From NCBI RefSeq assembly GCF_002091475.1, contig NZ_BCTR01000033.1, forward strand, positions 23,952 to 87,951: DNA of 64,000 bases. Direction: 5' to 3'. Every line of letters begins with the position of its first letter. Position 1 is the stretch's first letter. Below, one piece after another: positions 9,007 through 18,502 of the stretch. The position numbers and the translations under genes are program-made. This stretch comes from Sphingomonas azotifigens NBRC 15497 (GTDB lineage: Bacteria; Pseudomonadota; Alphaproteobacteria; Sphingomonadales; Sphingomonadaceae). The notes under the pieces are model-generated. The model saw nothing but the letters and a program-made list of their open reading frames with translations, did no database searches and was not told the DNA's origin.

Positions 9007-9698
9007 TCAGCGGCCTCCGCATAGGCGATGTCGCGCGCCAGCCGCTGGCCAGCGGGCAGCGCCACCGGCATCGGGCGATCTTCGCGGATCGGCATGAAGC
9101 GGCCGGACTCGCCATCGAGGCCGAGCACCATGCCCGCGCCGATATCGACGAACCAGCCGTGCAGCGCGATCTCGCCGCGGGCGATGCCCGCCGCGACCGA
9201 CGGGTGGGTGCGCAGATGGGCGAGCTGGACGACGACATTCTCGAGCGCGGCGGTGCGAACGGCGTCCGGGCCTTCGAGATTGTCATAGCCGCCGTCGACG
9301 ACGCACTTGGCGGCGTGGCTGTGGCGCAGCCAGGCGGTGACGTTCGGCATGCCTTCCAGCATTTCGGGGTTCATCAGCGCCTTCATCGCGCCGCAGTCCG
9401 AATGGCCGCAAACGATGATGTCGCGCACGCCGAGTGCCGCCACGGCATATTCGACGGTCGACGAAACGCCGCCATTCTGGGTGGCGAAAGGCGGCACGAT
9501 GTTGCCGGCGTTGCGGCAGACGAACAGATCGCCCGGGTTAGCCTGGATGATCTGCTCGGGCACCACGCGCGAGTCGGCGCAGGAGATCATCAGCGCCTTC
9601 GGGCTCTGCCCGTGGGTGGCGAGCTTGGAATAGAGGGCGTGCTGGTTCGGGAAGACCTGCTTCTCGAAATCGACGACGCGTCCGATCACTTCGTTCAC
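9003..9698 (-). CDS. Beta-class carbonic anhydrase
   Basis: 231-residue zinc enzyme for reversible CO2 hydration. All beta-class active-site residues are visible: Cys40, Asp42 and Arg44 in CADSR, His99 and Cys102 in GHSDCG. The segment NAGNIVPP is also typical. No signal peptide, so cytoplasmic. It is the first gene of a two-gene unit with the SulP transporter, overlapping it by 4 nt. Together they probably import bicarbonate and set the CO2/bicarbonate balance for carboxylases, including those feeding fatty-acid synthesis. Confidence 0.95.
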   Translation of the reverse strand: MNEVIGRVVDFEKQVFPNQHALYSKLATHGQSPKALMISCADSRVVPEQIIQANPGDLFVCRNAGNIVPPFATQNGGVSSTVEYAVAALGVRDIIVCGHSDCGAMKALMNPEMLEGMPNVTAWLRHSHAAKCVVDGGYDNLEGPDAVRTAALENVVVQLAHLRTHPSVAAGIARGEIALHGWFVDIGAGMVLGLDGESGRFMPIREDRPMPVALPAGQRLARDIAYAEAAE

Positions 9699-9799
9699 GG
9701 CTTGCTCCTGTAACAGACCCGCGGTGCGGGCATTTCTTCAGGAGACGGAGATACGGATGCGGATTTGCTGCATCGCGGCGCTTTCGTAAAAAAACGTTG

Positions 9800-11125
9800 C
9801 TAAGCCGTTGGCGCGACGCGCGGCAGGAGAATCTCGGCGCAAAGCCCGCCGCCTGCGCGGTTGGCAAGGCGGAAGCTGCCGCCCTCCGCCTCCGCCGCGC
9901 GCGCGACGATCGAGAGGCCGAGCCCGAACCCGACGGTATCTCGCGAGCGCGCGGCGTCGAGGCGGACGAACGGCTGCATTACCCGCTGGAGATCCTCCTC
10001 GGGAATGCCGGGTCCCTTGTCCTCGACCCGGATCGCCACCGCGCCGTCGACCGGCACCAGGCGGATGCAGCACTGGCCGGCATAATGAACCGCGTTGTCG
10101 ACGAGATTGTTGAGCGCGCGCTTGAGCATCAGCGGGCGCAGGACATGCTCGAAATGGTCCGGCCCATCATATTCCACGTCGCGGCCGTGATCGGCATTGT
10201 CGTCGGCAATCGTCGCGCACAGCACCGCGAGGTCGACGCGCGCGGGGACTTCATTGTCGCCTTCGCCACCCAGGAATGCGAGCAGCGAGGCAATCATCGC
10301 TTCCATCTCGGTGATGTCGGTCTCGACCGCGGCGTGCACGTCCGGGTCGGCGATCGCATCGGCGCGGAGCCGCAGCCGGGCGAGCGGCGTGCGCATGTCA
10401 TGGCCGACTGCGGCGAGCGCCTGGGTGCGATCGGCGATCAGGCGCTGGATGCGTTCCTGCATGCGGTTGAATGCGCTGATCACCCGGCGGAGTTCCTTGG
10501 GGCCGGCTTCCTCGACTTCGAGGATGGTGCCGGTGCCGAAGCGGTCCGCCGCCACCGCCAGCCGTCGCATCGGCAACAACATGCGCCGGAGCAGAATGCC
10601 GCTGATCAGGATCAGCGCCAGCGCCGGCGCCAGCGCCAGCAGGATGCGCGAGAGGCCCAGATCGGCGGCATGGACATGCTCGCGCGTCCGGAAATACATC
10701 CAGCTGCCATCGGGCATCGGCACGGCGCCGACGATCAATGCCTTGCTGCCTTGCGAGGTCAGCCGCAGGCGCAGGCCGTCCATCGCGAGCGTCGGCTCCC
10801 ACAGCACCACCTGCTCGTAGAGGCGGTCGAGATCGGGCTGTTCGCGCAGGCCGCTCGGCAGTTGCGGCATCCAGCGCACCTCGTAGCGCGAGGTGGTGAA
10901 GTCGACTGCCAGCCGCTCGCGCCGCGCCGGCGGCTGCTCGGCGAGAAGCTTGCGGGCAATCACCAGATGCTCGGCCAGGCGCCGCGCCTCGTCGTCGCGC
11001 ACCGCAAACTGGCTGGCGCGCTCGTAGAGCATGGTCGATACGGCGAATTCGATCAGGATGGTCAGCAGCAGGATCGCGAAGACCTGCCCGATCAGCCCGG
11101 AGGGGCGCTTGAGAAACGCCCTCAA
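9800..11125 (-). CDS. Sensor histidine kinase (EnvZ-like)
   Basis: 441-residue membrane sensor. TM1 is about residues 11-33, followed by a periplasmic region of about 120 residues, TM2 about 158-180, HAMP about 181-232, and the H-box AVGHDMRTPLARLR with His242. The N-box NNLVDNAVHYA and the G-boxes DKGPGIP and GFGLGLSI follow. I chose the TTG at 11125, which overlaps the stop of the response regulator (TTGA) and lies just before the first membrane segment; the open frame extends further but matches nothing. Partner of the adjacent OmpR-type regulator. Signal unknown. Confidence 0.9.
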   Translation of the reverse strand: MRAFLKRPSGLIGQVFAILLLTILIEFAVSTMLYERASQFAVRDDEARRLAEHLVIARKLLAEQPPARRERLAVDFTTSRYEVRWMPQLPSGLREQPDLDRLYEQVVLWEPTLAMDGLRLRLTSQGSKALIVGAVPMPDGSWMYFRTREHVHAADLGLSRILLALAPALALILISGILLRRMLLPMRRLAVAADRFGTGTILEVEEAGPKELRRVISAFNRMQERIQRLIADRTQALAAVGHDMRTPLARLRLRADAIADPDVHAAVETDITEMEAMIASLLAFLGGEGDNEVPARVDLAVLCATIADDNADHGRDVEYDGPDHFEHVLRPLMLKRALNNLVDNAVHYAGQCCIRLVPVDGAVAIRVEDKGPGIPEEDLQRVMQPFVRLDAARSRDTVGFGLGLSIVARAAEAEGGSFRLANRAGGGLCAEILLPRVAPTA

Positions 11126-11853
11126 CTGCGCGTCACGGGCACGTTGAGCGTGTAGCCGATGCCGCGCACCGTCACGATCGGCGCCTGATGCCCCGCATCG
11201 GAGAGCTTGCGCCGCAGCCGGCTGACCAGCACGTCGATGCTTCGATCGGAGCTGTCGCCCAGCCGGGTGCGCGACAGCTCGATCAGCCGCTCGCGCGAGA
11301 TCACCCGACCGGCATGGTCGCACAGCGTCACCAGCAGGTCGAACTCGGCGCCGGTTAAGTCGACCACCGCACCGGTGGGGGACAGCAGTTCGCGGCGCGG
11401 CAGGTTGACGGTCCAGCCGTCGAACTGGATCTCGCCCTTGGGGCGCTCGGCCACGTCGCGCTCGCCGGCACCGCGGCGCAGCACCGCACGCACCCGCGCG
11501 ACCAGCTCGCGCGTGCCGAACGGCTTGGGGAGATAGTCATCGGCACCGAGCTCGAGGCCGACGACCCGATCGGTCTCGCTGCCCTTGGCCGAGATGAAGA
11601 TGATCGGCACCGAGCTCTTCTGGCGGATGGCACGGCACAGGTCGATGCCGCTGGTGCCCGGCAGCATCACGTCGAGCAGCACAAGATCGACCGGGCCCTG
11701 ATCGAGCGCCAGCCACATCTCCGGCGCAGACGATGCGGGGCGGACGGTATAGCCGTTTTCCTGGAGCGCGCGCGCCGTGAGCGTGCGCAGCTGGGGATCA
11801 TCCTCGACCAGAACGATCGTGGGCAGCGTCAGCGGAGGTTCACCTGCAAACAT
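11122..11853 (-). CDS. OmpR-family response regulator
   Basis: 243-residue two-component regulator. The receiver domain (residues about 12-125) has the acidic pair Asp18/Asp19, phospho-acceptor Asp61 in LLDVMLPG and Lys110 in LPKPFG. The winged-helix DNA-binding domain (about 145-240) ends with the typical DVLVSRLRRKLSD and VRGIGYTL. It is translated first and overlaps the kinase gene by 4 nt. Upstream lies a CRP-like palindrome in the divergent promoter region. Targets unknown. Confidence 0.93.
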   Translation of the reverse strand: MFAGEPPLTLPTIVLVEDDPQLRTLTARALQENGYTVRPASSAPEMWLALDQGPVDLVLLDVMLPGTSGIDLCRAIRQKSSVPIIFISAKGSETDRVVGLELGADDYLPKPFGTRELVARVRAVLRRGAGERDVAERPKGEIQFDGWTVNLPRRELLSPTGAVVDLTGAEFDLLVTLCDHAGRVISRERLIELSRTRLGDSSDRSIDVLVSRLRRKLSDAGHQAPIVTVRGIGYTLNVPVTRS

Positions 11854-11921
11854 CGCGACGAAACCTAGGGATGCGGGTCCGGAGGGTCAACGCCGCCGCG
11901 GCGAGTTGCGGCGCAACGCCG

Positions 11922-11939
11922 GTGTGATCCGCATCACAC
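11922..11939. promoter_or_regulatory. CRP/FNR-like palindrome
   Basis: GTGTGAT-CCGC-ATCACAC is a perfect 7-bp inverted repeat and contains TGTGA-N6-TCACA, the consensus half-sites of a CRP-type regulator. It lies in the divergent promoter region between the response regulator (start 11853) and the unknown gene at 11992. Binding by a CRP/FNR-family protein is inferred from the motif. Confidence 0.55.
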
Positions 11940-11991
11940 ACAACGCAAAGGAGGGCGGATAGGTAGAGGTCGCAACGTGGGGGGAATCACT

Positions 11992-12450
11992 ATGCAGATG
12001 CCGCGCCTCAACCGTTCCGTCCTCTCCGTCCGCATGCGCGCGCATGTCGGGGCGCTGGCGCGTAACCCGCTCGAAGCCATCGCCCAGGATCTCGCGCCGG
12101 CGCCGGACGACTCCGCCTTCGGTCCGCGTCACCTGCTCGCGGCGCTAGACGGGCTGTCCTCCGCGGTGATCGAGGCCACCGGCAGCTGGGCGTTCCTCGC
12201 CGCCGAGCGGATCCAGCTGATCGACGCGGCGCACAAGCTGGCCTGGCTGCTCGTGCGGGTGAACCGCAACGAGCCGATGATCGCGCACGCGCCGGACGTC
12301 GCGGGCACCACCCGCGCCACGGTTGCCGCCACCCACCAGCTGCGCGCCGTGCAGCAGCTTGGCGACGGCGCCGAGGCGATTCCGTCGCTGTTCAACCTGA
12401 TCGTGCGAATCGACCAGCTGCTGCCGCGCACCGCCCAGCTCTACCAATAA
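11992..12450 (+). CDS. Hypothetical protein
   Basis: 152-residue soluble, helix-rich protein with no signal peptide or membrane segment and no motif I recognise. Two stretches stand out: FGPRHLLAALDGLSSAVIEATGSWAFLAAERIQLIDAAHKLAWLLVRVNRN and the C-terminal SLFNLIVRIDQLLPRTAQLY. Together they suggest a small helical bundle. The ATG at 11992 follows a GGGGGAATC site; a GTG at 11977 is the alternative. It is divergent from the two-component operon and precedes the cobalamin riboswitch. GC-rich codon use suggests a real gene. Confidence 0.7.
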   Translation: MQMPRLNRSVLSVRMRAHVGALARNPLEAIAQDLAPAPDDSAFGPRHLLAALDGLSSAVIEATGSWAFLAAERIQLIDAAHKLAWLLVRVNRNEPMIAHAPDVAGTTRATVAATHQLRAVQQLGDGAEAIPSLFNLIVRIDQLLPRTAQLYQ

Positions 12451-12499
12451 GCCGCGGCCACTGGCGCATCGCGATCGCCGACGCTAGGAGCGACGCCGA

Positions 12500-12692
12500 A
12501 GGTTGTACCTTCGAACCCATGCCGGTGCCCGTTCGCGGGCGATCATAGGGAATGCGGTGCGGACGCCTGCGCGTCCAATGCCGCAGCTGCCCCTGCAACT
12601 GTAGGCGGTGAGCGGCCGGGCACAGGCCATTGGGAGCGATCCCGAGAAGGCGCCCGGTCTGCAGCGACCCGCAAGCCAGGAGACCTGCCGGT
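12500..12692 (+). ncRNA. Cobalamin (B12) riboswitch
   Basis: The conserved core of the adenosylcobalamin riboswitch is readable in order: GGTGCCC near 12524, ATAGGGAA near 12545, GCGGTGCGGAC, then GCCGCAGCTGCCCC and GCAACTGT around 12590-12602. Next come GGCCATTGGG near 12626 and the B12 box GCCAGGAGACCTGCC at 12675-12689. It precedes the cobalamin operon by about 170 nt. By family knowledge it represses the downstream genes when adenosylcobalamin is abundant. Ends are approximate to about 10 nt. Confidence 0.9.
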
Positions 12693-12862
12693 ACGGGGTC
12701 GCTCACGCTCGGTCCAGGGTGCGGCCGTGGCGCGGTTTTCCGTTCGAGCGACAAGTGACGGACCGGAGGCGCGATGGCGCGTCCGAGCCGAACGGCATGC
12801 CAGCAACGGGGGCGCGTACGTGTGAGACAGTGTCATTCCACCAGCCGCACGAGACCTGCGGC

Positions 12863-13876
12863 ATGATCCGGTTCGTAAGCATCGCGGCATTCGAGCAGGC
12901 GCTAGCGTCGCTTCCGTCCATGGATGCGGCGGCGGCGGACGCTGCATGGCGGCGCCAGCAGCAGCTGACCAAGCCTCCCGGCTCGCTCGGGCGCCTGGAG
13001 GATCTCGCCATCTTCCTCGCCGGCTGGCAGGGCCGGCCCGCGCCGTCGCTGGACCGCGCGCGCGCCGTGATCTTCGCGGGCAACCACGGTGTTGCCGCCC
13101 AAGGGGTGAGCGCCTTCCCATCGGAAGTCACCGCGCAGATGGTCGCCAACTTCGCGGCCGGCGGCGCCGCGATCAATGCGCTGACCGGCGCGATCGGCAT
13201 GGCGCTTGAGGTCGTCGCGCTCGATCTCGATCGCCCCACCCGCGATTTTACCACGGCACCGGCGATGGACGCGGACGAATGCCTGGCCGCGCTCGATCGC
13301 GGCGCCGCCGTCGTCACGCCGGGGACCGATCTGCTGCTGCTCGGTGAAATGGGCATTGCCAACTCGACCGCGGCGGCAGCGTTATGCCTGCGCAGCTTCG
13401 GCGGCAGCGCCACCGACTGGGCAGGCCCCGGCACCGGCCTTGACCCGCACGGCGTGAGCCGCAAGGCGGCGGTGATCGCCGAAGCCATGGATCGGCACGC
13501 CGACGCCCCCACCACGCCGTTCGAGACGTTGCGCCGCGTCGGCGGGCGCGAGCTTGCGGCGATCGCCGGCGCGGTCCTCGCCGCGCGCCATGCCGGCGTA
13601 CCGGTGCTGCTCGATGGCTTCATCTGCTGTTCGGCCATCGCCCCGCTCGCAGCCGCAGCTCCCGCAATCGTCGACCATTGCATCGCCGGCCATTGCTCGG
13701 CCGAGCCCGGCCATGCTCGCCTGCTCGACCGACTGGGGCTCAATCCGCTGCTGCAGCTGAACATGCGGCTGGGCGAAGGCAGCGGCGCGGCGGTCGCGGC
13801 CGCGGTGTTGCGCTCGGCGCTGGCGGCGCACAACGGCATGGCCACCTTTGCCCAGGCGGGTGTCACCGGCGCGTGA
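12863..13876 (+). CDS. cobT: Nicotinate-nucleotide--DMB phosphoribosyltransferase
   Basis: 337-residue enzyme that activates the lower ligand by making alpha-ribazole 5'-phosphate from dimethylbenzimidazole and nicotinate mononucleotide. It carries KPPGSLGRLEDLA, the VIFAGNHGVAAQGVSAFPSEVT motif, GEMGIANSTAAAAL, and near the C-terminus LNMRLGEGSGAAVA with the probable catalytic Glu. Slightly shorter than enterobacterial CobT. Start chosen at 12863 by homology; only a weak GAG lies upstream. First gene after the B12 riboswitch; overlaps the next gene by 4 nt. Confidence 0.94.
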   Translation: MIRFVSIAAFEQALASLPSMDAAAADAAWRRQQQLTKPPGSLGRLEDLAIFLAGWQGRPAPSLDRARAVIFAGNHGVAAQGVSAFPSEVTAQMVANFAAGGAAINALTGAIGMALEVVALDLDRPTRDFTTAPAMDADECLAALDRGAAVVTPGTDLLLLGEMGIANSTAAAALCLRSFGGSATDWAGPGTGLDPHGVSRKAAVIAEAMDRHADAPTTPFETLRRVGGRELAAIAGAVLAARHAGVPVLLDGFICCSAIAPLAAAAPAIVDHCIAGHCSAEPGHARLLDRLGLNPLLQLNMRLGEGSGAAVAAAVLRSALAAHNGMATFAQAGVTGA

Positions 13877-14439
13877 CCGACATCGTCGTCCACCTGTTGC
13901 GCCACGGCAGTACCGATGCCGAAGGCAAGCTGATCGGCCACCATGACGCGCAGCCGCTCGCCGAGGGCGTGGCGGCGTGCGTGGCGCGTGCGGCCGGGCT
14001 GGCGGTGGACGCGGTTCAAAGCTCCGATCTGGCCCGCACCCAGGTGCCGGCCCAGCAGATCGCGGCGCTGCTCGGCGTCCCGGCGCACGTGGATGCGCGG
14101 TGGCGCGAACTCGATTTCGGTGCTTGGGACGGCGTCGCGCTAGCGGATATCGACGCCGCGGCGCTGGGCGCGTTCCAGGAGGATCCCTCCGGCCACGGCC
14201 CGCCCGGCGGCGAGACCTGGCCGGCGCTGGTAACCCGTGTCGGCACGGCGCTGGCAGCCATCGAGCGGCCGACGCTCGTCGTCACCCATGGCGGGGCGAT
14301 CCGCGCCGCGCTGGCGACACTGTGCGGCATCGACTTCCCCCAGCTTTGGAACATCGCCCTGCCCCATGCCGCGCTGCTCAGCTTGCGCGTGTGGCCGGGC
14401 ACGCCGCGCGTCGGCCAGATCATCGGACTTGTGACATGA
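13873..14439 (+). CDS. Histidine phosphatase, probable alpha-ribazole phosphatase
   Basis: 188-residue phosphoglycerate-mutase-superfamily phosphatase. The RHG motif (LLRHGSTDAEG, residues about 9-12) supplies the phospho-accepting His; the second His is in VVTHGGAIRA. The start is a GTG overlapping the cobT stop (GTGA). Its position between cobT and cobS points to removal of phosphate from alpha-ribazole phosphate (or adenosylcobalamin 5'-phosphate) in nucleotide-loop assembly. The family alone would not fix the substrate. Confidence 0.85.
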   Translation: MTDIVVHLLRHGSTDAEGKLIGHHDAQPLAEGVAACVARAAGLAVDAVQSSDLARTQVPAQQIAALLGVPAHVDARWRELDFGAWDGVALADIDAAALGAFQEDPSGHGPPGGETWPALVTRVGTALAAIERPTLVVTHGGAIRAALATLCGIDFPQLWNIALPHAALLSLRVWPGTPRVGQIIGLVT

Positions 14440-15158
14440 AAGACTGCGTTCTCGCGCTCCAATTCCTTACCCGCCTGCCGCTGCCGGCCGTCGCGGCGGA
14501 CGACGCCGCCTTCGCGCGATCGATCCGCTGGTTCCCGGCAGCGGGGCTCGTCGTCGGGCTGGGCGTGCTGCTCGCGCTCTGGCTGGGGCAGCTGATCGAT
14601 CCCTGGACCGGTGCGCTCGCCGGGCTGGTCGCCTGGGTAGCGATCACCGGGGCACTCCATCTCGATGGCATCGCGGACCTCGCCGATGCCAGCGGCGCGG
14701 TCCACAAAAGCCCGGAACGGCTGCGCGCGGTGCTCGCCGATCCGCATGTCGGCAGCTTCGGCGTGGTCGCGATCGGCCTGCAGCTGCTCGCCAAGCTGGT
14801 GCTGCTGCATGCGGTGCTGGCGTCGCCCGGCTGGTGGTCCGTCGCCTTCATTCCCGCCGCTGCCCGCTTCGGCCCGCTGGTGTGGAGCTGGTGGCTCAAG
14901 CCGCTGCATGAGGGGCTCGCGAGCCGCTTCCGCAACGTCATCCGTCCGGCCGACCTGATCGTATGGCTGGTGCTGCTAGGCTTCGCGGCGGCGCTGACGA
15001 CGCCGGCGCTGGTGGCGGCGCCGGTGCTGATCGCCGCCTGGGGCTGGCGCGTCAGGCGGATGCTCGGCGGGATCTCGGGCGACGGGCATGGCGCGGGGAT
15101 CGAGCTGGTGGAGACCGGACTGCTCCTCGCCTTCGCGATCACGCCGCTGCTGCGATGA
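14436..15158 (+). CDS. cobS: Adenosylcobinamide-GDP ribazoletransferase
   Basis: 240-residue inner-membrane cobalamin synthase that joins adenosylcobinamide-GDP with alpha-ribazole(-phosphate). It starts MKDCVLALQFLTRLPLP and has the DGIADLADASGAVHKSPERLRAVLADPHVGSFG metal-binding region, followed by several hydrophobic spans. Size is normal for CobS. ATGA overlaps join it to both neighbours. The last assembly step is therefore coupled to the phosphatase and the CobC-like aminotransferase. Confidence 0.95.
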   Translation: MKDCVLALQFLTRLPLPAVAADDAAFARSIRWFPAAGLVVGLGVLLALWLGQLIDPWTGALAGLVAWVAITGALHLDGIADLADASGAVHKSPERLRAVLADPHVGSFGVVAIGLQLLAKLVLLHAVLASPGWWSVAFIPAAARFGPLVWSWWLKPLHEGLASRFRNVIRPADLIVWLVLLGFAAALTTPALVAAPVLIAAWGWRVRRMLGGISGDGHGAGIELVETGLLLAFAITPLLR

Positions 15159-16132
15159 CCGATCCGTTCCGCCACCATGGCGGCAACCTCGCCGCCGCAA
15201 GGGCGCACTATGGTGATGGTGTGTGGCTCGATCTCTCGACCGGGATCAACCCCGATGCCTGGCCTGTCCCCCAGGATCTGGCGATCGATCCACGCCCGCT
15301 GCCCGATCCGGCTGCGCTTCACGCGTTGGAAGCGGCCGCTGCCGCCCATTTCGGGGTGTCCCCCGAGCATGTCTGCGCGGTACCGGGGAGCGAAATGGGG
15401 CTGCGGCTGCTCCGGCCATTGCTCGGTGCCCGGGGACGCCACCATGTTCCGGGCTACCGCACCCACGCCGCTGTGTTCGCGGACAGCACTCCATGGGCGA
15501 CGGGTGGGGCGATGGCGCATGGGGATTCGCTTGTTCTCGCCAATCCCAACAACCCCCGCGGGACGCTGCACGCGCCCGAGGCACTCATCGCGCTGCTGAA
15601 CAAACGCGAAGCGGAGGGCGGCTGGCTCGTCGTCGACGAGGCCTTTGTCGATCCGCACCCGGACGCGAGCATCGCCGCGCGCGTCGCGGACCAGCGCCGC
15701 CTGATCGTGTTTCGCTCGTTCGGCAAATTCTTCGGGCTGGCGGGGCTGCGACTCGGCTTCGTGGTGGCGCCTCGCGCGGTGATCGCCGGCTATCGGGCGC
15801 TGCTGGGCGACTGGCCGATCGACGCGACCGCGCTCGCGATCGGCACCGCCGCCTATCGCGACGCCCGCTGGATCGCTGCGACGTGCGCCGCCCTTCCTGC
15901 ACGCGCGGCGGCGCTCGACACCGTCCTGCAGGCGCATGGCCTGGCGCCGATCGGCCAATCGCCATTGTTTCGCCTGGTCGAGAGTGCCGACGCCCCGGCG
16001 CTGTTCGAACGGCTGGCAACCGCGCATATCCTTGTCCGCCCCTTCGACGCGGCACCGCACCAACTGCGGTTCGGCGTGCCGCACCAACCAGCCGCGCTCG
16101 AACGGCTGGACCAGGCCCTGCGCCTTGGCTGA
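15155..16132 (+). CDS. cobC: Threonine-phosphate decarboxylase (CobC-type)
   Basis: 325-residue class I/II PLP enzyme related to histidinol-phosphate aminotransferase. HHGGNL near the N-terminus, NPNNPRGTLH, VVDEAFVD and the PLP-lysine segment FRSFGKFFGLAGLRLGF identify the CobC/CobD decarboxylase group. It makes (R)-1-aminopropan-2-ol phosphate, the linker between corrin and nucleotide loop. The ATG overlaps the cobS stop, and the downstream gene is the partner synthase, which supports the role. The Salmonella name is cobD. Confidence 0.9.
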   Translation: MTDPFRHHGGNLAAARAHYGDGVWLDLSTGINPDAWPVPQDLAIDPRPLPDPAALHALEAAAAAHFGVSPEHVCAVPGSEMGLRLLRPLLGARGRHHVPGYRTHAAVFADSTPWATGGAMAHGDSLVLANPNNPRGTLHAPEALIALLNKREAEGGWLVVDEAFVDPHPDASIAARVADQRRLIVFRSFGKFFGLAGLRLGFVVAPRAVIAGYRALLGDWPIDATALAIGTAAYRDARWIAATCAALPARAAALDTVLQAHGLAPIGQSPLFRLVESADAPALFERLATAHILVRPFDAAPHQLRFGVPHQPAALERLDQALRLG

Positions 16133-17057
16133 ACCGGTTGCGCTCGCTGCACTGGCGCTCGACGCCGGCCTGGGCTGGCCCGGCTGGCTCTATGCGCGGA
16201 TCGGCCATCCGGTTGGCGGCTTCGCACGGCTGATCGCGGCGTGTGAGCGGCACTGGAACCGCCCGGAGGTGCCGGAGGCACGCCGCCGTGTGCTCGGCGT
16301 GGTGACCGTCCTGCTCCTGCTGCTCGTCGCGGTTGGTGCCGGCTGGGCGATCGAGCACCTCGCGGCGGGGCTGCCGGGCGGATGGCTGATCGTGGCACTG
16401 GCAGCCTTTCCCGGGATCGCGCAGCGCAGCCTCTACGAGCATGTCGTGCCCGTCGCCTCGGCGCTTGCCCGTGGCGATGTGGCAACGGCGCGGACCCGCG
16501 TCGGCTATATCGTCGGGCGCGACACCGCGCAGCTCGATCCATCCGCCATCGCGCGCGCCGCGCTCGAAAGCCTCGCAGAAAGCTTTTGCGACGGTATCGT
16601 CGCCCCGCTGTTCTGGCTGCTCGTCGCCGGACTGCCCGGCCTCTGGGCCTATAAGGCGATCAACACCGCCGACAGCCTGATCGGCCACCGCGAGCCACGT
16701 TGGCGCGCCTTTGGCTGGGCAGCGGCGCGCACCGACGACCTGATGAACCTGCTGCCCTCCCGGCTTTCCGGCCTCGCCCTGTGCCTCGTCGCCGGACGCG
16801 GCTGGCGGGTGCTGCACCGCGACGCGCACAAGCACGCATCCCCCAATGCCGGCTGGCCAGAAGCCGCGATGTCGGGCGCGCTCGACGTCCGACTCGCGGG
16901 CCCCGTCGCCTATGACGGCGTGCTGCATGCCAAGCCCTGGATCGGCGAGGGCCGCGCCGAGGCCACGCCGCAAGACGTGCGGCGGGGCCTGACGCTCTAC
17001 GTCCGCGCCTGCGCGCTGCTATGGCTGGTCGCGGGAGGAATCGCATGGCTGCGGTGA
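16125..17057 (+). CDS. cbiB: Adenosylcobinamide-phosphate synthase (CbiB/CobD)
   Basis: 310-residue membrane protein that attaches aminopropanol phosphate to adenosylcobyric acid. Recognised by [62 protein letters not shown] and [17 protein letters not shown]. About four hydrophobic spans are visible. No ATG fits; I chose the TTG at 16125, which overlaps the end of cobC by 8 nt and gives [10 protein letters not shown] at the family N-terminus. An upstream alternative is possible. It overlaps cobQ by 13 nt. Confidence 0.93.
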   Translation: MAEPVALAALALDAGLGWPGWLYARIGHPVGGFARLIAACERHWNRPEVPEARRRVLGVVTVLLLLLVAVGAGWAIEHLAAGLPGGWLIVALAAFPGIAQRSLYEHVVPVASALARGDVATARTRVGYIVGRDTAQLDPSAIARAALESLAESFCDGIVAPLFWLLVAGLPGLWAYKAINTADSLIGHREPRWRAFGWAAARTDDLMNLLPSRLSGLALCLVAGRGWRVLHRDAHKHASPNAGWPEAAMSGALDVRLAGPVAYDGVLHAKPWIGEGRAEATPQDVRRGLTLYVRACALLWLVAGGIAWLR

Positions 17058-18502
17058 TGCTACAGGGGACCGGGTCGGACGTGGGCAAATCGGTGCTGGT
17101 CGCCGGGCTCTGTCGCGCCCTCGCCAATCGCGGGCTCCGCGTACGCCCGTTCAAGCCGCAGAACATGTCGAACAACGCCGCGGTAACCGAGGATGGCGGC
17201 GAGATCGGCCGGGCCCAGGCGCTCCAGGCACTCGCCTGCCGGGTGGCGCCGCATACCGACATGAACCCGGTGCTGCTCAAGCCCCAGGGCGACCGCACCT
17301 CGCAGTTGGTCGTGCAGGGCAAGGTGCGCGGCACGCTGGACGCGGGCAATTTCCGCGCAGCCCGCAAGCCGCTGCTCGGCGAGGTGCTCGCCAGCTTTCG
17401 CCGGCTTGCCGCATCGTGCGACATCGTTCTGGTCGAAGGCGCAGGCTCGCCGGCCGAGATCAACCTGCGCGCGGGCGATATTGCCAATATGGGCTTTGCC
17501 CGTGCGGCGAACGTGCCTGTGTTGCTGGTCGGTGACATCGACCGCGGCGGCGTGATTGCAGCGGTGGTCGGCACCCGCGCGGTGCTCGATCCGGACGACG
17601 CCGCGATGATCCGCGGCTTCCTGATCAACAAGTTCCGCGGCGATCCCGCGCTGTTCGCCGACGGCTATGCGCAGATCGAGGAACGATCGGGCTGGCGCGG
17701 CTATGGCCTGGTCCCATGGCTCCGCGACGCAGCGCGCCTGCCCAGCGAGGACGCGGTGGTGCTGGAGCGCACGTCGCGGGCGGAAGGCGGGCATGTGCTG
17801 ATCGCCTGCCCGATGCTGCCGCGCATCGCCAATTTCGACGATCTGGATCCGCTGAAGCTCGAGCCTGGCGTGCGGCTGGCGATGATCCCGCCGGGCCAGC
17901 CGCTACCCGCCGATGCCGCGCTGGTGATCCTGCCCGGCTCCAAGGCGACGATCGCCGATCTCGCCGCGCTGCGCGAACAGGGTTGGGACATCGATCTGCT
18001 CGCCCATCATCGCCGCGGCGGCGCGGTGCTCGGCATTTGTGGCGGCTACCAGATGCTCGGCCGGACGATCGCCGATCCGCATGGTATCGAAGGTCCCGCC
18101 GGCAGCGCGACCGGCCTCGGCCTGCTCGCCGTCGACACCGAACTCACGCGGGAGAAAGCACTGCGCCCGGCGCGCGGCACCGCGCTGGGCGTCCCGATCG
18201 AAGGCTATGAGATGCACATGGGCGTGACCAAGGGGCCGGATACCGTCCGCCCCTTTGCCAAGCTCGACCACGGACCGGACGGCGCCGTCGCGCCAGACGG
18301 CCGTGTGATCGGCAGCTATCTCCACGGCATGTTCGCCAGCACTGCGTTACGTCGGGCGGTGCTCGCGCGGATCGGTGTTGAGTCTAGCGGCACGGACTAT
18401 GCCGCCGCGGTCGACGCTGCGCTCGACGCCATCGCGAACGATCTCGAAATGCATGTCGACATCGACGCGCTGATCCAGCTTGCCAGGGAAGCCCAGCCAT
18501 GA
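17045..18502 (+). CDS. cobQ: Cobyric acid synthase
   Basis: 485-residue glutamine-dependent amidase that converts cobyrinate a,c-diamide to cobyric acid. The N-terminal ATP domain starts [20 protein letters not shown] with [12 protein letters not shown]. The C-terminal class I glutaminase domain has [11 protein letters not shown] with the catalytic Cys, and SYLHGMF with the His. Start 17045 is preceded by GGGAGGAA. An ATG at 17021 is the alternative. It is the only amidation step of corrin synthesis in the window. Confidence 0.95.
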   Translation: MAAVMLQGTGSDVGKSVLVAGLCRALANRGLRVRPFKPQNMSNNAAVTEDGGEIGRAQALQALACRVAPHTDMNPVLLKPQGDRTSQLVVQGKVRGTLDAGNFRAARKPLLGEVLASFRRLAASCDIVLVEGAGSPAEINLRAGDIANMGFARAANVPVLLVGDIDRGGVIAAVVGTRAVLDPDDAAMIRGFLINKFRGDPALFADGYAQIEERSGWRGYGLVPWLRDAARLPSEDAVVLERTSRAEGGHVLIACPMLPRIANFDDLDPLKLEPGVRLAMIPPGQPLPADAALVILPGSKATIADLAALREQGWDIDLLAHHRRGGAVLGICGGYQMLGRTIADPHGIEGPAGSATGLGLLAVDTELTREKALRPARGTALGVPIEGYEMHMGVTKGPDTVRPFAKLDHGPDGAVAPDGRVIGSYLHGMFASTALRRAVLARIGVESSGTDYAAAVDAALDAIANDLEMHVDIDALIQLAREAQP

